This document shows, piece by piece, positions 26,701 through 41,700 of a DNA stretch of 64,000 bases. The stretch is from Lates calcarifer (Eukaryota; Chordata; Actinopteri; Centropomidae): positions 8,913,215 through 8,977,214 of the forward strand of contig NC_066833.1 of the NCBI RefSeq assembly GCF_001640805.2, given 5' to 3'. The translations under genes and the position numbers were made by a program. Numbering within the stretch: position 1 is the stretch's first letter; each line of letters begins with the position of its first letter. The notes under the pieces were generated by a model that had not been told where the DNA came from, searched no databases, and worked only from the letters and a program-made list of their open reading frames with translations.

Positions 26701-29700
26701 ACAACAATTGATCCTATGTCGAGCACAGATTCTCTAACAAAGACTTTGCTCCAGGGAAATTGGTTCTGAGCTTTAAGCCTTTGAATCACTATTATCCTAA
26801 CTCTGGATAAAGTCCTGACTGCATCACAGTATGGTGAAGATATGTGTCCTGTAAGAGAAAATGCATGTCCACTAGAGCTTGGCACAGCTGTGGAGATGAT
26901 AAATGTGCTGAGCCACAGGTTAATCTCTGTGTCCTGTGTCCTATAGAAATTGGCAACGGATACATCCTTAGCTCTATATTTAGAGAGAAGATACCGTCTC
27001 CTCGGTCATTTCCCAACTAAGTTGACAAGATAGTCAAGTTGCTTTTGGAGCAGGATAGCCTGTGAGGGCAATTTGAGAGCAGACTTGTTTCTAAAACCGA
27101 CAACCGAGAAATCTCTGTGCCATCTTATTTGCTCGCTAGCAGGAGAAGATAGTTCAGCTCCTGGTCGATCGGCTCATAGCTCGTCCAATAAAAATGACTT
27201 TTATGATGGGACGTTTGCTGCATCAGTGATAAGTGCCAGGTCAAATAATGTGATGCAAACGTCGTGATTATACGCTTCATGTCATCAGGGCTGAAACAAT
27301 CAGCAGGTTAATCAGTCAGTCTTATCAAAATGAATTTAATCAGCCACAGCTTGGATCGTCCATTAATCATGTGACTCATTCATCCACGTTCTCTGGTTCC
27401 AGCTTCTCCTGTGTGACGACTGTATGAATCAATGTAAACTGAAAATCTTCGGGTGCTGACTGTTGGTTAATCAAACATCACAGTTCATATTTAGTTTGAA
27501 TGGTCAGTAAAATAAATGTTAATCACAGCTCTACACGTCATGTCGTATTCTAGGATTTGGCTAGTCCCTGGCTACTCCTGCTCAGCACGACAGTATAACC
27601 ACAGTGAATTAAATATTACGATAATGGCAGCCAAAGAAAAACACAAAAGGATGGTAATTTAGCATCAGTATTCCAGATGTAACACCAACTGAACTGAGGT
27701 GAAAACTAAACAAAACAAAAAAGACATGGTCACGTTTTGACATCACAAGAAGGACAGTGTGTGGGCAGCAGTCTGCAGCTGGGGATACATTATTAATGTC
27801 TGTCTGTAGCTTACGGGAAGCGTTAATCTCTTAAATGCTGACACATAATTGGATAAATATTTCATATTTTGCACAGAGGGTGAATGACACCAGTGAGGAC
27901 ACTAATTAGAGATGTGGTTCTGTTGTATTGCCTGCCTTCATGACTCACCCCCTTTGGTTTGTGTTAAAAGATAATGGTATCTTTTCCAAGTTTTTGCAAC
28001 AGAGTTCAACCGGCCATCTGCCGATGGATAAGTTTCCTGTATGAGTCGCAGAGACGATCATTTTCAGGGGGTTTATTTAAGGGGAGTGAGTTTCAGGAAG
28101 TGATGTGTCTTATAGGACACTGAACTTGTGAGAGATAACAGATATTCTGAGTCACACAGGAAAGGAGAAATGTACAGATGCCTGAAATGTAAATGGAAAT
28201 ACCGTGGCTTCAGAAAGTATTCAGACCCCTTAACTTCTTTTGACACTCTGTGATGTAGATTTAATTGTAAATGGATTTTTAAAAAAAGTATGTCATCAAC
28301 ATGCTTTTAGAGTTTTTCACAAAATCATTTTAAATCAAACACTGAAATCTCTCATTTACAAAAGTCTTCAGACCCTTTAATAAGGCCCCAGCTTTGAACC
28401 TTCTTGGTTAAGTTCCTACAAACTTTCACTTGGATTTTGGCTGTTTAGCATTTCCTTCCTGGCAGATCCTCTAAAGCTCCATCAGTCTGAGAGGATCTTC
28501 ATCTCTGCAGAGGACTTCTGAAGTTCTGTTAGAGCGACCGTTGGGTTCTTGATCCCTGACCAAGGCTCTTGTTGCCAGCTCCTGACCTTACCAGACCTGG
28601 TGGTTCCAAACTTCTTCCATTTCACAATCACTGAAGTCACTGTGCTCCTGGGAATCACTCAAAGCTTTACAAATGGTTTTATACCTTTGCCTCGATCTAT
28701 ACCTCACCACCGTTTTATCACTGAGGTCTACAGAGAGTTCCCTGGACTTTCCTTTCTAAAGTATCTGTCCAGTTGATTCAATTTGCCACAGATGAAATCC
28801 AATCAAATTCTGGACACATCTCCCAGACACATCAACCTGTCTACAATATGGAGAGTGACAGCAGAGGGTCTTTTGTAAATGAGAGATTTCAGACTGTGTA
28901 GAAAGACAGAGCTGTGGGGACATGTGTGCGTGAGAGCTGCAGTAGTTCAGCGAGGTAGCTGTCACGTCCCAGACGTAAGGCGGCGCTTGGGCTAATTGTA
29001 AGCTTTGCACTCAACCATAGCAACTGATGTCAGTAGAGTGTAGAGAAGATTTGGGGGATGAAAGAAAGGTGAACTAAGTCTGAACTTGCTGGATAGTGAA
29101 CAAGTGATGATTTGTCTTCACTCTGTGCCAGTTCAGACAAGGTGGGAGTGAACGGCGCTAACACTCCAAAGCTTCTCGTCTTAAACAGGGCTAAATAAAT
29201 GAGGAAATGTAATTACAAGTTGAGGCTGATTTCATTTCAGCTTTAAAGACAGAGAGACACCTACTGCTGGGTCAAGGCTGGGTATCAGTGGATGATGTGT
29301 TTAGATCCGTCTTTGCTTTCAGTCCCACGGTTTGAGCTGACGAGGTGCAGCAGTGTCAGGCGGGTCCAACATTGCACAATTCTTCTTCAGTACACCGTGT
29401 CTTATTTACTAAATGTTTATCTCGCCTTCATCAGGGTGGTACTTTAAAATCTACAAGACCTTTACACAGATTAACCTGACCAGGAGTCAACAAAGAAAGA
29501 ATTTACAGGAAAAATGCCAAGAAACTCTAACTTTGACAGTTTCCCAGCATTTTCAGATAAAAGCAGAGCAGCTGGAAACAATGTGACTCACCTATCACAC
29601 ATGTAGTTTTAACTGTAACTGTGAAAATAGAAGCCTAGGAACAGAAGCAACATTTTATTATTGGAAATACTGCAGTGGCTGCAATTTTCAAAAATGTAAT

Positions 29701-32700
29701 TATTATAATTTCTTAATAAGAATAACAGTAACAGCAGGATATCTGGGTTTCTAAGCAAGTGGAACATTGTAATTTCCCAAATAACAGAATATAAATTTGT
29801 ATGTGAACACACTGTTTCTTAGCTCCTCTACTGTGTAATTCTGTCTGCTGGCTTTCACATGAAACATTCAACACCACGGTCTGTTTCAGGGCTGCACTGT
29901 ACGGCCTGTGAGTAATATTGTGATATTTCTAAGCTATATAGTGATTTGTGATATATATCTTGATATTCTGAAATTTCCTCCAACCCTTCGATACACACAA
30001 TCACACCAGTATGATGTAGTATTCCCAGCAACATATCTCTGCAGTGGTGGTTGATATTAGAATAAACCTGAGTAGAAAAAGGGGAAAATCACAGCCACAG
30101 GATCTATTCAAACAGGAAACTGCACACATTGGGCTTTTAACTGTTAAATGAAAATAGATAAAGGGATAATATAAGTAGTTCTGTAGAGTCACAAGCTGTA
30201 AGCTCAACAAAGACCCTTAAGCAAAAGAAGAGCAAAGTGCTTCCAACAAGAAACCATGAGAAAGACACTTCAAAACAGCAGAAAATAAAGAGCACTTTCT
30301 GTGCATGATGTTTTTGACAATGTGTCATTTCCAAAGCAGTAACATAAAAATAACAACAGTGTGTGAACCACAGAGGCAGAGGTCCAGGCTGTCACTCTGA
30401 CAAACCACTCTGCACAACAATAACAGTCACATCACCAGAGTGTGAGCGCGCACGGTTACGTGTGTGTGTGTTTTCAAACTGTTTCTGAACTCACACGTCT
30501 AAATTCACTTTGGCACTTCACTTCTTTCACCTTCTCCAGGCTCTTCCCTGTTCCCTCCAGATACAAACTCACACTCGCCCAGCAGAGTGGTCTGGACGGG
30601 CGGGCGAGTGTGTGTCACACATGAATGTTAGTTTTTTATTTCTTTTTGTTTCCATGAGAGGGAGAGAGCCATCGGAGAAAATGAGAGAAGGGAAAAAGCA
30701 AATCGAGTCTCTTTAAAAATGTTCACGATACAGCATTTACTAGATCCCAACAAGCTGGAGTACACTGAGTGTATTCAACCAACAGGTCAGAATATCTCAA
30801 CATTTACTTGGTGGAATGACACAGAATTTGGTGCAAACATTTCTGGTTACCAGAGGATGAATCCTAATGACTTTGATAATCCATGTGCCAAACTATTCAC
30901 CTCTTTCCTTTGACTTCAAATCGGTCGCACCGCCTCTAAATTTTATTTGCATGTTGTCAATTCCAGCCTTAAACACCTAACACACTGATCTACAATAAGA
31001 CCAGGATCACAGCGACCAGAAATACATGCTGCTGATATGGACAGGAATGAAAACAAAGTGTATTCTCAGGTGAATCAGTTGCTGCCCAGGTGTGATCCCA
31101 GCAGCAGCAGCAGGGTTAATCCCTCACAGCTTTCAAACCAAACCTTCAGTCTCAGTGACACTCACCAATCGCCAATAAAAGAAGCACCCCCCCCCCTCTT
31201 TCTTTCTCATTTGTACTGTTTGAATGATGACCTGCTGGGCAGAAAAGGAGCGCTCTATCGATTCTCTCATCTAATCTAGAGTGCATCTACAGTACAATCG
31301 GTTGAGGATGACATTTGCACAGACGCTTTCTGTCTGTCCCATTGATTCAGCTGTGTAATCAGATCCACATCAAATGAGAGGAGTCTAAGACACAAACATT
31401 CACGGCTGCAGTCTCCAGAGTCCTCCTGAGGTTCATTCAGTGTTTGACAAATGATAGCTTGCATGGTTCAAATTGCACTGTGGCTTTTGGGCAGGTCTCC
31501 TCACTTGGGGTGGGCTGATTGGATCATATTTGTCACTGTGTGGAAATGTTTCTATGGCCGGGTGTTGATGATCTGAGGACAGAGGCAGCTGAACTGAGCG
31601 CACTGTCAGAGAAGATGCTTCTCCAGCCGGTTATTGAGGCCCGCTGATACAATCGAAGCACAGTTATTACGCTTTCTGAGCTCTCTCCAAACTCAAACTT
31701 TCACCCCCCAGTCACAGCTGAGACACCGAAACACACAACTATTCACATTCACACCTACAGGCCAGTTAGAGTCACCTGAACCTAACCTGCAGGAGGAAGG
31801 AGGAGCACTCAGAGGAACAGGTGAACATGTAAACCTTTCTGTGAGCTAACCGCTGCACCACTGTGCCGCCCTGATCAAACAACAAATATTAGCTTGTTTG
31901 ATCATTTTCTTAAACCAAGTAGTCACATTCATCTTTTCCAAGATACTTTCATTAAGACAGTACTTAGAAACAGGAAGTATTTTACCACAGGATACACCTT
32001 CCCACCGATGCATTTAAATATACACACTCACCAGCCTGGCTGATGACTGCACAGCAACACAACAGCTTTTTATTTTCATGTGGTCGGCGCTCTGTGTGTC
32101 TGTTCAGAAACCTGTGCTGTGGTCCTGATCTGTGGGAATTATTGACTCTCCTTGTTCTGATCTCCTGACTGAAAATAATGTTTCGTGGTGGCAAACAGCA
32201 CAATATAAACAATATAAACACTGCTCACATACAGCAGTGCTGTGATAGTAAAGACTGGGAACACGCTCATATTGAATTCATCATATTGCAGTGAGATAAC
32301 AGCATTGCAGAGAGTGTGGAATGAAATTCACGTTTTAAATGAAATTTGATGATAAACTAAAACCCTGAGGAAAAGTGAGCCTCATTTAATGACAGCAACA
32401 CAAATATTCAGTCTTCCATCTCTGCTGTGTTTCATGAATGAGTGGCAGAGGGAGATTTCTGTCAGTATTTTATCACACTTCTGTCGACAGCAGACCAAGA
32501 TGTTGCATCAGAATTTGTCTGACACTGCATCAAAAATTAAAGGAGTCAAAGATGATGCACCTCCATCACCCATGTGCTTTACAAAGCTCAGCTTCACCCT
32601 CTTAAGACATTAAGGTTCCTGGATTTCATCTAAACCGCTCTGAACATTTAAGGTCATGGTGGTCGAGCTTCACCAGATAAAGATAGTGTGCGTTTGGCCT

Positions 32701-35700
32701 CAGGGGTTGTGTGTTATGTCTTCAGTGGGGGATGAGAGGATCAGTAATGAGGCTGCGTAGTGTGCGGGTGCATGTCTCCATAGGTTCATGTACTTATTGA
32801 TAGTGTTGGTAGGTTGTTGATGTTGTATACTGACTGCTTACATGGGCTACCTGAGATGGAAATAAAAACACACATTAAAACACAGTTAGTGGATGTAAGA
32901 TGTGAACAGCTGTGTGCTGTCTGGTTTACATACACATCTAGAGAAGCCTGGTGTGTTTCTGTGTTTTTGCATCTGATCCCTGATCGTTTGCAGCGGATCA
33001 AAGGGGGCAGGACAGATCTGGCAGCTCCTGATGGAACAATGACGCCGTGATACGTGGAGGTGAACCACCTGCAACACTTAAGACTTGGCTGAGTGATAGA
33101 TAAATGGTGTGATAGGCCAGATGCCAGTTTATAGTTTCCTCCTATTAATGCTGTGGTCACAAACAGGAAACCAGCCAGTTCACAGTTCTGCTTTAGATGA
33201 TCTGAACTCAGATATTCTGATTCACTAGATTAGTGTGAGTTAAGTTTCATGTTTAAAGACAAATGAGTAACTGATGTCGTAGATGTGACTGTTGGTCCCC
33301 CTTCACTATGTGGCCCAGCTGGGCCTGAATCCCTCTGTGGCTGTTCTCTCTTGTGTTTTCTCCTGGTCTATGTTTGCACTCTTGTGTGTCATTTAAAATA
33401 GGTCTGCTTAGGTCTGCTTCAGCACTGTGACGACGCACACAGCTGCCCTATATTGCTCATTATTTGTAACCTCAAAATGTTGATCTGCTCCTCAGAACAG
33501 AGAGACAGAGCAGACAGTTTCTGGCACTGAAATTCCACTTTCATTCTAATATTATTAGAAACGTCAGCTCTGCAGCTTTAAAACTGCTCACCGATTCCTA
33601 CTCTCCATTATTGGCGAAGACATTAGAATTATGAGGCTGGATTCTATGGAATGTAAAAATTTTCTTAATTAAAGTTGCTCAGAGCCTGTTTCACTTCAGT
33701 TACAGTCATTATGATCTAATCACACTACAATAGGCCAGTGCTTTGTAGTGGAAGCCTTTGATTTTTTTCCTTTACTTGTCTGAACACCTCCACTCTTGTG
33801 AATCGTCTGGTTGTTGTTGTGAGGGATGCGATGAATAATTCACCAGGCGTTTTGTAATTGGTGCTTCCTCAGTTTGGCAGATGGTGCTGGGGTATTTTCT
33901 CCCCTACAGGCCTGTGCAGCTTATGGCAAACTCACATCATGTCATCATATGTCCACATCATTGTTTGCCATATGCTCCTTCTGGACTGAGAAGCTGCCGT
34001 CTTCCGTCAAACTAAAGGCTCAGACGACCCATTTTGTTCCTACAGATGCATGCCTGATTGGTTGGAAAGTCATGTGCAGGTTGAGGGTAGCTGTCACCAA
34101 CCTGCGGCTCAGCTAATCACACACACACAGCCATTAGGGTGCAGTCCAGGAGACGCACTTTGTCCAATCGATTGGCTGAGAACCAGCCGAGACGGACTCT
34201 AATTGGCATTGAGTGGGATTGCTCGGTTCGGCAGAGCTCGGACTTTGCAAATGTCAGAGCGCGGATTTGACAGAATCACTGGAGCGAGAGGGATTTCTGG
34301 TTCCCACTATTGTTTTGTTATCGGGACCCAGAGGGAAACAGGTAGGGGCTCAAGTTAGAAAAGATAATGCCACAGCAGAAGGGAGGGAGTGGAGCTTTCC
34401 ACCACTGAGCAGACGCTGGAGAAAAGTCGGCCGGATTGATAAAAACAGCTATTCAACTTTGCAGCTGCCTAGACACAGGGAGGAGATCCAGCGCCATGAA
34501 AAGGCAGACAGAGGGTCAGATGCTTTTGTTTATCTGTCCAGGGTGTCCTGTTTGAAAAGTGTTTGTTGGTGAGAAAAGCCGAGCCAGAGATGAAGGTGGA
34601 ATCTGGCTCGTTGTGGACAAACGGCTCCACAAAAGCTATCGAGTTGTGGAACGGCAATTAACTCGCTCATTGCATCTCTCCTCCCTCGCCACCTGCCTAT
34701 ACCAACCAAAGGCTCGGATTAAAAATGCATGGGTCTCACAAGCCTTTTGGATAATTAAGAGGGTTTCCCTGCAGTGCTGCTGGTTAGAGCAACAGAGAAA
34801 TAAAACACATACAGTAATGGCTCGCCCAGAGTTTTGTAGGCTAACCTTGGTACTGTGTGATCTTTTAGGTGTTTTTCATCCACGGCAACCGTCAAACCAC
34901 CAACCCTCCAACCCTCCAACCCCAGCAGAGTCTGTCTCACGCTCTGTGTACTGAGCTTTACAGGACCAGGCCTGTCGCTGCCCAAACATGAGCAGATTCA
35001 CTCGTCTCTCCGGCTTCAGGGATGAGAGCTCTCAGAGCTTTTATTGTTTCTAGAAATGGCTACAGATTGGTACTGGAGGCACAAATGTGTCTGTGTTTCA
35101 GTGGGACTCCTTTGATCTGACAGAGGAAGTGCCATGGAAGGTGCTTGAAGCCCACTTTGATCTTCCAACATGGAGCACCACAGGAAGCACTCTTCCCTGT
35201 TTGAAACATGGCTGCAGGGATCGAGGTCATCTCTCTGTAGCCGTGCAAAGGGCAGAGACTGTCGTTTTAATGAGCTGCATGTGAAATAAACTGAGGTTAC
35301 GGTCAGTGTTTCTTTCCAGCTCATGCACTCATTGTTTCCCTGTTAGCAGCCTTTAAGTCGTACACACTGAGCTTCTATCTTCACACCTGATGGAAGTGAG
35401 AAAGGAGCTCTGCTCTCACAGAGCCTCTTGTCTTAAAAACTAAATGAGACCAATATGTTTCATGATACGCCAACACTTTTCACAATTAGAGAGTGAGAAC
35501 TGAGCCGCCACTCTCTCCAGTTTGACCCAACAGCTCTGTTATCTGGGGGCGAGCGTCCACATAGTGTTTGTCTCTGGGAGAAAAGCACTGGGATGCAACA
35601 AATGCTGCGCCTGAATTTTGTTTCTATGACAACAACATCTTGACAACATATCACCACTGCCTTTGTATATTAGACTGCCACGGCCCCTTTGCTTTTTATT

Positions 35701-38700
35701 ACTATTACATAGTTTCATCACCGTGAGCACCATCAGCCGAGCCTGACTGCAGCTCTGTGTGTGAGCTGCTCATCAGGGAATGTTTGCAGTAAACACACTA
35801 TATTTTCCACTTGTTAGTGAAGTTACTTCACTGTGACAACCTACTGGTCACTTTGATTATACAAGAAGCACAGCAGTAGATTGAACAGTTACAGCCTTAC
35901 AACACTGAAGCTACAAATAACCCATAATGCAGCTGTCTTTTAAAGTAATAGGAGCAATCTGAAGTACAAGAGCTTTGTACTTGCTCTAATAAAAGAGAAA
36001 ACGTAATCATAAATTAAATACAACCCCACTTTTTAAAACTTGTTTCCAGAAAGAAAATAATCAAAGAATTTGTTTTTTAAGGCTGATGCATTAATCTATC
36101 TGGAGCTTCTTCTACGCCCTTGAAAGCAAGAGACATATAAAGACCGATAATACAGTGTTTTAAAATGAATACATATGCAGCCTCATCTGCTCTGAGTTCA
36201 GCTGTAGAACCTTGGGTCAGGCTGTGACTCACCGTCAGCCATCAGGGCACGGCTCTGATAAACACTCACAGCCTTTCTTACAGTACATCGCAGACCTATT
36301 TACACTGCAGCCGTCCGTGCACCCTATTGGTTTCTGCTCTGACCAAGTGTCGCAATCCAACACCACTTTTATTTATTGGAATTTGTACTCTTTGCTTCAT
36401 TAACCATCAAGAGAAGTGAGTCACTGAAGAAATTAATGTGACTAACTCGATGACTGATAGAACTGTGTTTGGCTGCATTCATTCTACCCTCAGTTCTGAC
36501 GAGTCTTCCTGTCCCTGCTGCTGAGAAACCCCCCCCCACAGCACTCACCGTACGGATGGTAATGGTCAGGTGATGAGCAGCGCCTGGTGTCTGAAGTTGT
36601 GTTCGATTTTGTCTCATCAGACCAGAGAATCGTTTTCCTCCTGCTCTCAGAGGCCTTTAAACGTCATTTAGCAAACTCCAAGTGTGCTGTCGAATGTCTG
36701 TTACTGAGGTGGCGTCTGTATATCCACTCTACCATAAATGCCTGACTGATGGAGTGCTGCTGAGATGGTCGTTCTTCCAGCACATTCTCCCATCTCTGCA
36801 GAAAACGTACAGCGGGTTTGTTTTCTGTCTGGTTTGTTAGCCCTGAAAACTTGACTCAAAAACTACAAACAGGTTTCCAGACTGTTGAGTGTAGGATATA
36901 TCTGACATATTATCATAATGCCTGCAGTGTGTTTAGATGACAAGAAGAGGATTTAAATTGTGTGTGAGTGGACGGGACTTTGTTCCAGTTGAAGGTTTAG
37001 GAATTTAACTTTTGATGTTTAAGTTTGAGGAGAGATGGAAAATCAAAGCTATTCAAAAGCCATGATTTCTGCTCCACCATTTTTATAATATATTAATGAT
37101 ATGATAATGATTATGATTAATGATTATATAATGTAATTATGCTGCTTTATATTAGCACATAATTACAGACACAGTAAATAAGTCAGCACTGCAGGGACGC
37201 ATCTGTGAATTACTGATTTAGATCAAACAAGTGATGTTTTGTCACTTTAGTAATGAGTACACACCAGAAAGTACACGTCATTCACGTCTTATTGTTTCCA
37301 TTAATACTACTCTGAATTTCCTTTTATTTATTCGACTTAGTGAACAAATGTCTCTACTGTTTCTTACTCAGTGACAGAGCATGGGGGGAAATAATGAGAG
37401 GGAAGAAGCTGCTGATGATAAAACCACCTGGAGCTCTCAGACTGTGACATCGCTCTGCTCTCTCTCTCTCTCTGTCTTTCTCCAGCTGTTTTTAGTACAT
37501 TGTTCTTTACAGAGTGTGCTTTCTGGTGTTTGGTTTTGTTTTTTTAGCTAAGTCATCAATAACGGGCTGTTTTTTGTCGTCTGCTGCTCCATGGCTGTTG
37601 CACAGTCGGTGCTTAAGTCCCCTCTGCTGTTGGACGTCGACATGAAGATATAGGATAATCTTCTGGTGCATTAAACAAGCTGAGACTGGGCCTCAAAACA
37701 GCTCAACCTGCCCATATTGGGAATAACAGAGGTGCTTGGCATGGTGCACATGTTGAGCAATTCAGATCTTTATCCAAATGTGTGTGTGTGTGTGTGTGTG
37801 AAACTCTCGGCCGAGCTGAGCTCGTCAGCACGCTAGCTGCCAATGGAAATTTGACGCATCTAAAATCTGTTTCCCTATTCAGCATGATCCATATTTCAAG
37901 GAGCTGGCTGTTTGATGGTTGGCTTCCAAGGGTTTTCCTAATGCTGTGTGTGAGTAAGACTCTGTTTATTTACTTTCTAACAGGGAGGATTCCTGATGAC
38001 AGATCTGGAGCTTTGGGTGGATTTGTGGATTGGGTTGCTCGTAAAGGCTGTTTGCATTAAGAGTCTTTGCACGGGGTGTACCAATCCTTCTCTGTTTATG
38101 ACTGATTTAGTTTTTTTAATCCAGAATACTTTGATAATTAATTTCAAGCCTGTAAACTTCTGGTTTTGTTGATGCTGTTTTTACTGCTTACACAAACAGC
38201 AAGTGCTTCCTAAAGCCATCTTCTAACAAATGTCGGCCTGGAAGAATCTCAGGAATCAACAGAACCTGGAAAATGAAACAACAGCTCTGCTGTTCATTCC
38301 CTTTGTTTTAATGTTGAATCACTCACAGCTCACGACGTGATGCAGACTGACAGGCTTCATATGTGTGTGCGCAACGACTGTGATCAAAACCTGCAGGGGA
38401 CTGTGGACGATGACATGAAAGTTAATAAAGGAGTGGATTCCACCATGGGTGCTCACAATTGCCTGTCTGCACCTGAGGTCGTGATTGGCCACAGAGTCAG
38501 TGTGTTGTACCATGATTCGTGGGATGGCTTTATTTGAAGTGTTTTAGGCCAAAGTCTCAGTCTGTATCTTTTTAAATTGACTTCAGGAGTTTTACTTTGT
38601 GTCTGAATTCATTGGTCCATATGTGTGCTAATGTGTCACATGTATGTGTCTGTGTTCCTCAAGAACCGTTTCTAGTTTCCTCGCAGAGAAAATGTCTCCG

Positions 38701-41700
38701 TTAGGCTGAAGGTAAAATTGTCTTGTGTTATGTTTTCTTTCGACCGATTCACAGTGGCTCTGTCTGGATATTGGTGAGTGATTGAAGAACACACAGCTCA
38801 TTGTACTTTGGTCTGTCTCAGACAAGAGAAGAAGAAATCAATAGGAAGGGCCTTTTTTCCCTCTCTCTCCTTGGGCGGCCAAAGTCTGTATTATTGAACA
38901 TTCTTATTTGGAGGAGACGCAGTTTCACAAAGACCAGTCTGCGACACATCTGTACATTTTCTTTTTCTTTTCTTCTCCAAACAGAACGATTCTTTCGTAG
39001 CCATGGCAGCTTGAGGCATTGAGGAAGAAAGTAAACAATCTCAACTTGTCATGATTTCTCTGTAGAGTTTGTTCAGTGAGGCCCAGCAGTGAATAGTAGT
39101 GAGGGGAAACAGTGGAAGTGAGCAGGGCCCCAGCATGGGCAGAGCTGTGGAAAAGCTGGGAATGAAAAGTTTGTTTTTATCTGCAATTTATTTCTTTGAT
39201 TAATTTCAGGTAATTGGCTTTAGAAGTAAAGCACTACTGGTGGTTGAATAAACATATATTTGTTTATTATATAGGTTATGAAGACTTAAACAATGTGACA
39301 GAAACAATGTGTTATTAACTCTCATGGTGAAAGTTTTGGTGTTTTGAGAGAATGGGATCGGGTACCTGAGAGCCACATCGCCCTGCTAGATGACCCAACC
39401 TGCCGCTGCTTATCAGCCACAAGAAGAAAGACGTAAATAAAAAAACACCACAAGTCTGTGCAGGGAAGCCCCCGCTGCCCTCACACCGCCTCCCACGGGA
39501 AATAGCAATACCACAGGTCAGCTGGAGGGAAGGAGATTGGGAGTATTTGATTTGTGTCCCCAAACCCCAGTTAGAAGTTAGAATTGGACGGTTGCAGAGG
39601 CGAGCCGCTGCCCTCATTACGCTGTCTGGCAGAGGGACTGTTTGTTGACTGCTGTGCTGATAGGACAGGGCAGGGTGGTTCCCATTAGAGGCTGTGTTTT
39701 GATGGAACTTTGTACCTCACAGGAAGGAGACTTTAAGGTTTGTTTCCCATGCTGTCCAGTCACACTGGAAAAAGAAATGGACGATGATTAAAGTGCTAGA
39801 GCTGTGCTGATAAATAAAGGTCCATATTAGCTTAATGTGGATGCTCTGTAAAGGTACTGGTGGATATTTCTGCTGATAAGTAAAAAGAAATTGCAATCCA
39901 TAAACTGAAAATGGGAGATCATGTAACAACATCAGGGTTATTGAATATTAGCTCCATGCAGAAAGACTTCTTTAAACACTGTCACTTAAGCTTTGGTCAT
40001 CTGCAAAATCCCTCTGGACAGACATCCGTCTCCCCTACAGCCGGGCGTGACAGAGACCTGACCTAAAAGCAGCAGGGATGAGGACGGAGACGGCCATTTC
40101 CCAGCAGCACGCTGAGATGCTTTAGCAAATGAACAGGGGGTTTCATGTCACGTCTTTCCTGGATCTGACAAACCCAACAGTCATGAATGATAATGAAAGT
40201 ACAGAGGTGTGTGTGTGTGTGGTGTGTGTGTCCAAAACTATCTGAGCTTGACAATTATCAATAACACAACCTCAGTCTCTGTCCAATATAATCCTCACCA
40301 CACTCGTCAAACGTACTGTCCACAAACGGCCAGGTTATTTAAAACACACTCTGATGATCCAGTCTCTCAGTATGAGCAGCATACTGCTTGATCTGCTGCA
40401 GTGCAAACTACTGCTGTGTGCCACATGCTGTGAAATTTCCACTGCTTTCTCTCACTCTTCTCCTGCCAGCTGCCACCTGCCTGGATCAGCTTTTATGTTC
40501 TGAGGGGATTCAGGTGCTCCCTGATGGTTTCTGATTTTCACTGCGAGTGCAACAGAAACTCCAGTGGGCCTGTGCCTTAAACCAGAAGTTGCATTTTAAG
40601 TTTCATTTTACAGAAAATGCAAAAAAATAGCATGTGAGTGACTTTTCTGACTTTTATGACATTTGCATATTTTTAATTATTCAGTCTAAATGTTCACACA
40701 GCTCACCATTCGCTGCAGTTAAATCCTCAACACAGTCTCCCTCTGCACCCCAGTATAAAGACAGCAAACTGTCAAATCATTTATACTGAAGTCTTTTGGA
40801 AATTATACTGGCACGCAACTTTACCTTATCTTCAAGCCTGAGGTTAGAGTTTGATGCCATGACCTAATTTCTTCGCAGACAAAAAATAAAATAAAATAAA
40901 AGAATCCTTTGCTCTGAGTGCCACAGGAAGCAGAAAGCTAAAAGCTGTCTTTCTGTCCCACCTCAGCAGATGGAGCACTACCTGAGCACTTCATCTTCAA
41001 TGAGCTGTGCGCCCTTAAGGACGAACCAGGGCCTTGCAAGGCCATTAAGGACAGATTCTTCTTCAATGTCGACACGGGACGCTGTGAGCTGTTTGAATAC
41101 GGGGGCTGCGGGGGAAACGCCAACAATTTCGAGACCTTGGAAGCATGTGAGGAGATGTGTGTTGTCTCAGGTGAGTCTGACACTCACAGATACATTAAAA
41201 AAAGAAGTAAAACAGAAAGTAACAGTGAACACAGACGCCAACGTCAGCTGATACAAAAGAGTTATTCTTTACAATCACAGCACACAGAAGAAGGATGCAT
41301 TATAGCTTTGCATTGTTATGTTGTTGTTTGCAGGATCAGTTTTATTTTCAAGGACTGTTGTTCCTCATTAGACTTTATTGCCACCTTGGGCATAAAATCC
41401 TATTACAAAGTCATTTTGTTGGTATGCGGCTAAAATGGAACATTGCCAGCACATTAATTCTGAGCAGTTTTCCTGAAGGCGTCTGGTTAGTGAAAAAAAT
41501 GGGCACTTTAAAGAGAGGCAGTCAATATTGTATTATTTATGGGTTGCACATACTAAATTGATGATAAATTGAAGTTGAATTAATTGATCATAACTAATAA
41601 CAGAGTGTTCAGACTCTGAACAATTGGATTTCTCAATTGTCATGTCGGGGGGTGAGTCCTCAGACTGAAAATGGATTTTAAATATTCTTAAACAGACCAT

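Larger units (their letters stand above)
22651..40969 (+). other. tfpi: tfpi intron 1 (about 18.3 kb)
   Basis: Bounded by GTAAGA and CCTCAGCAG. Contains the CTCF-like motif, TA and TG microsatellites, two Tc1 relics and a SINE-like fragment. The remaining DNA shows no exon with a phase or domain that fits the gene. Confidence 0.75.
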
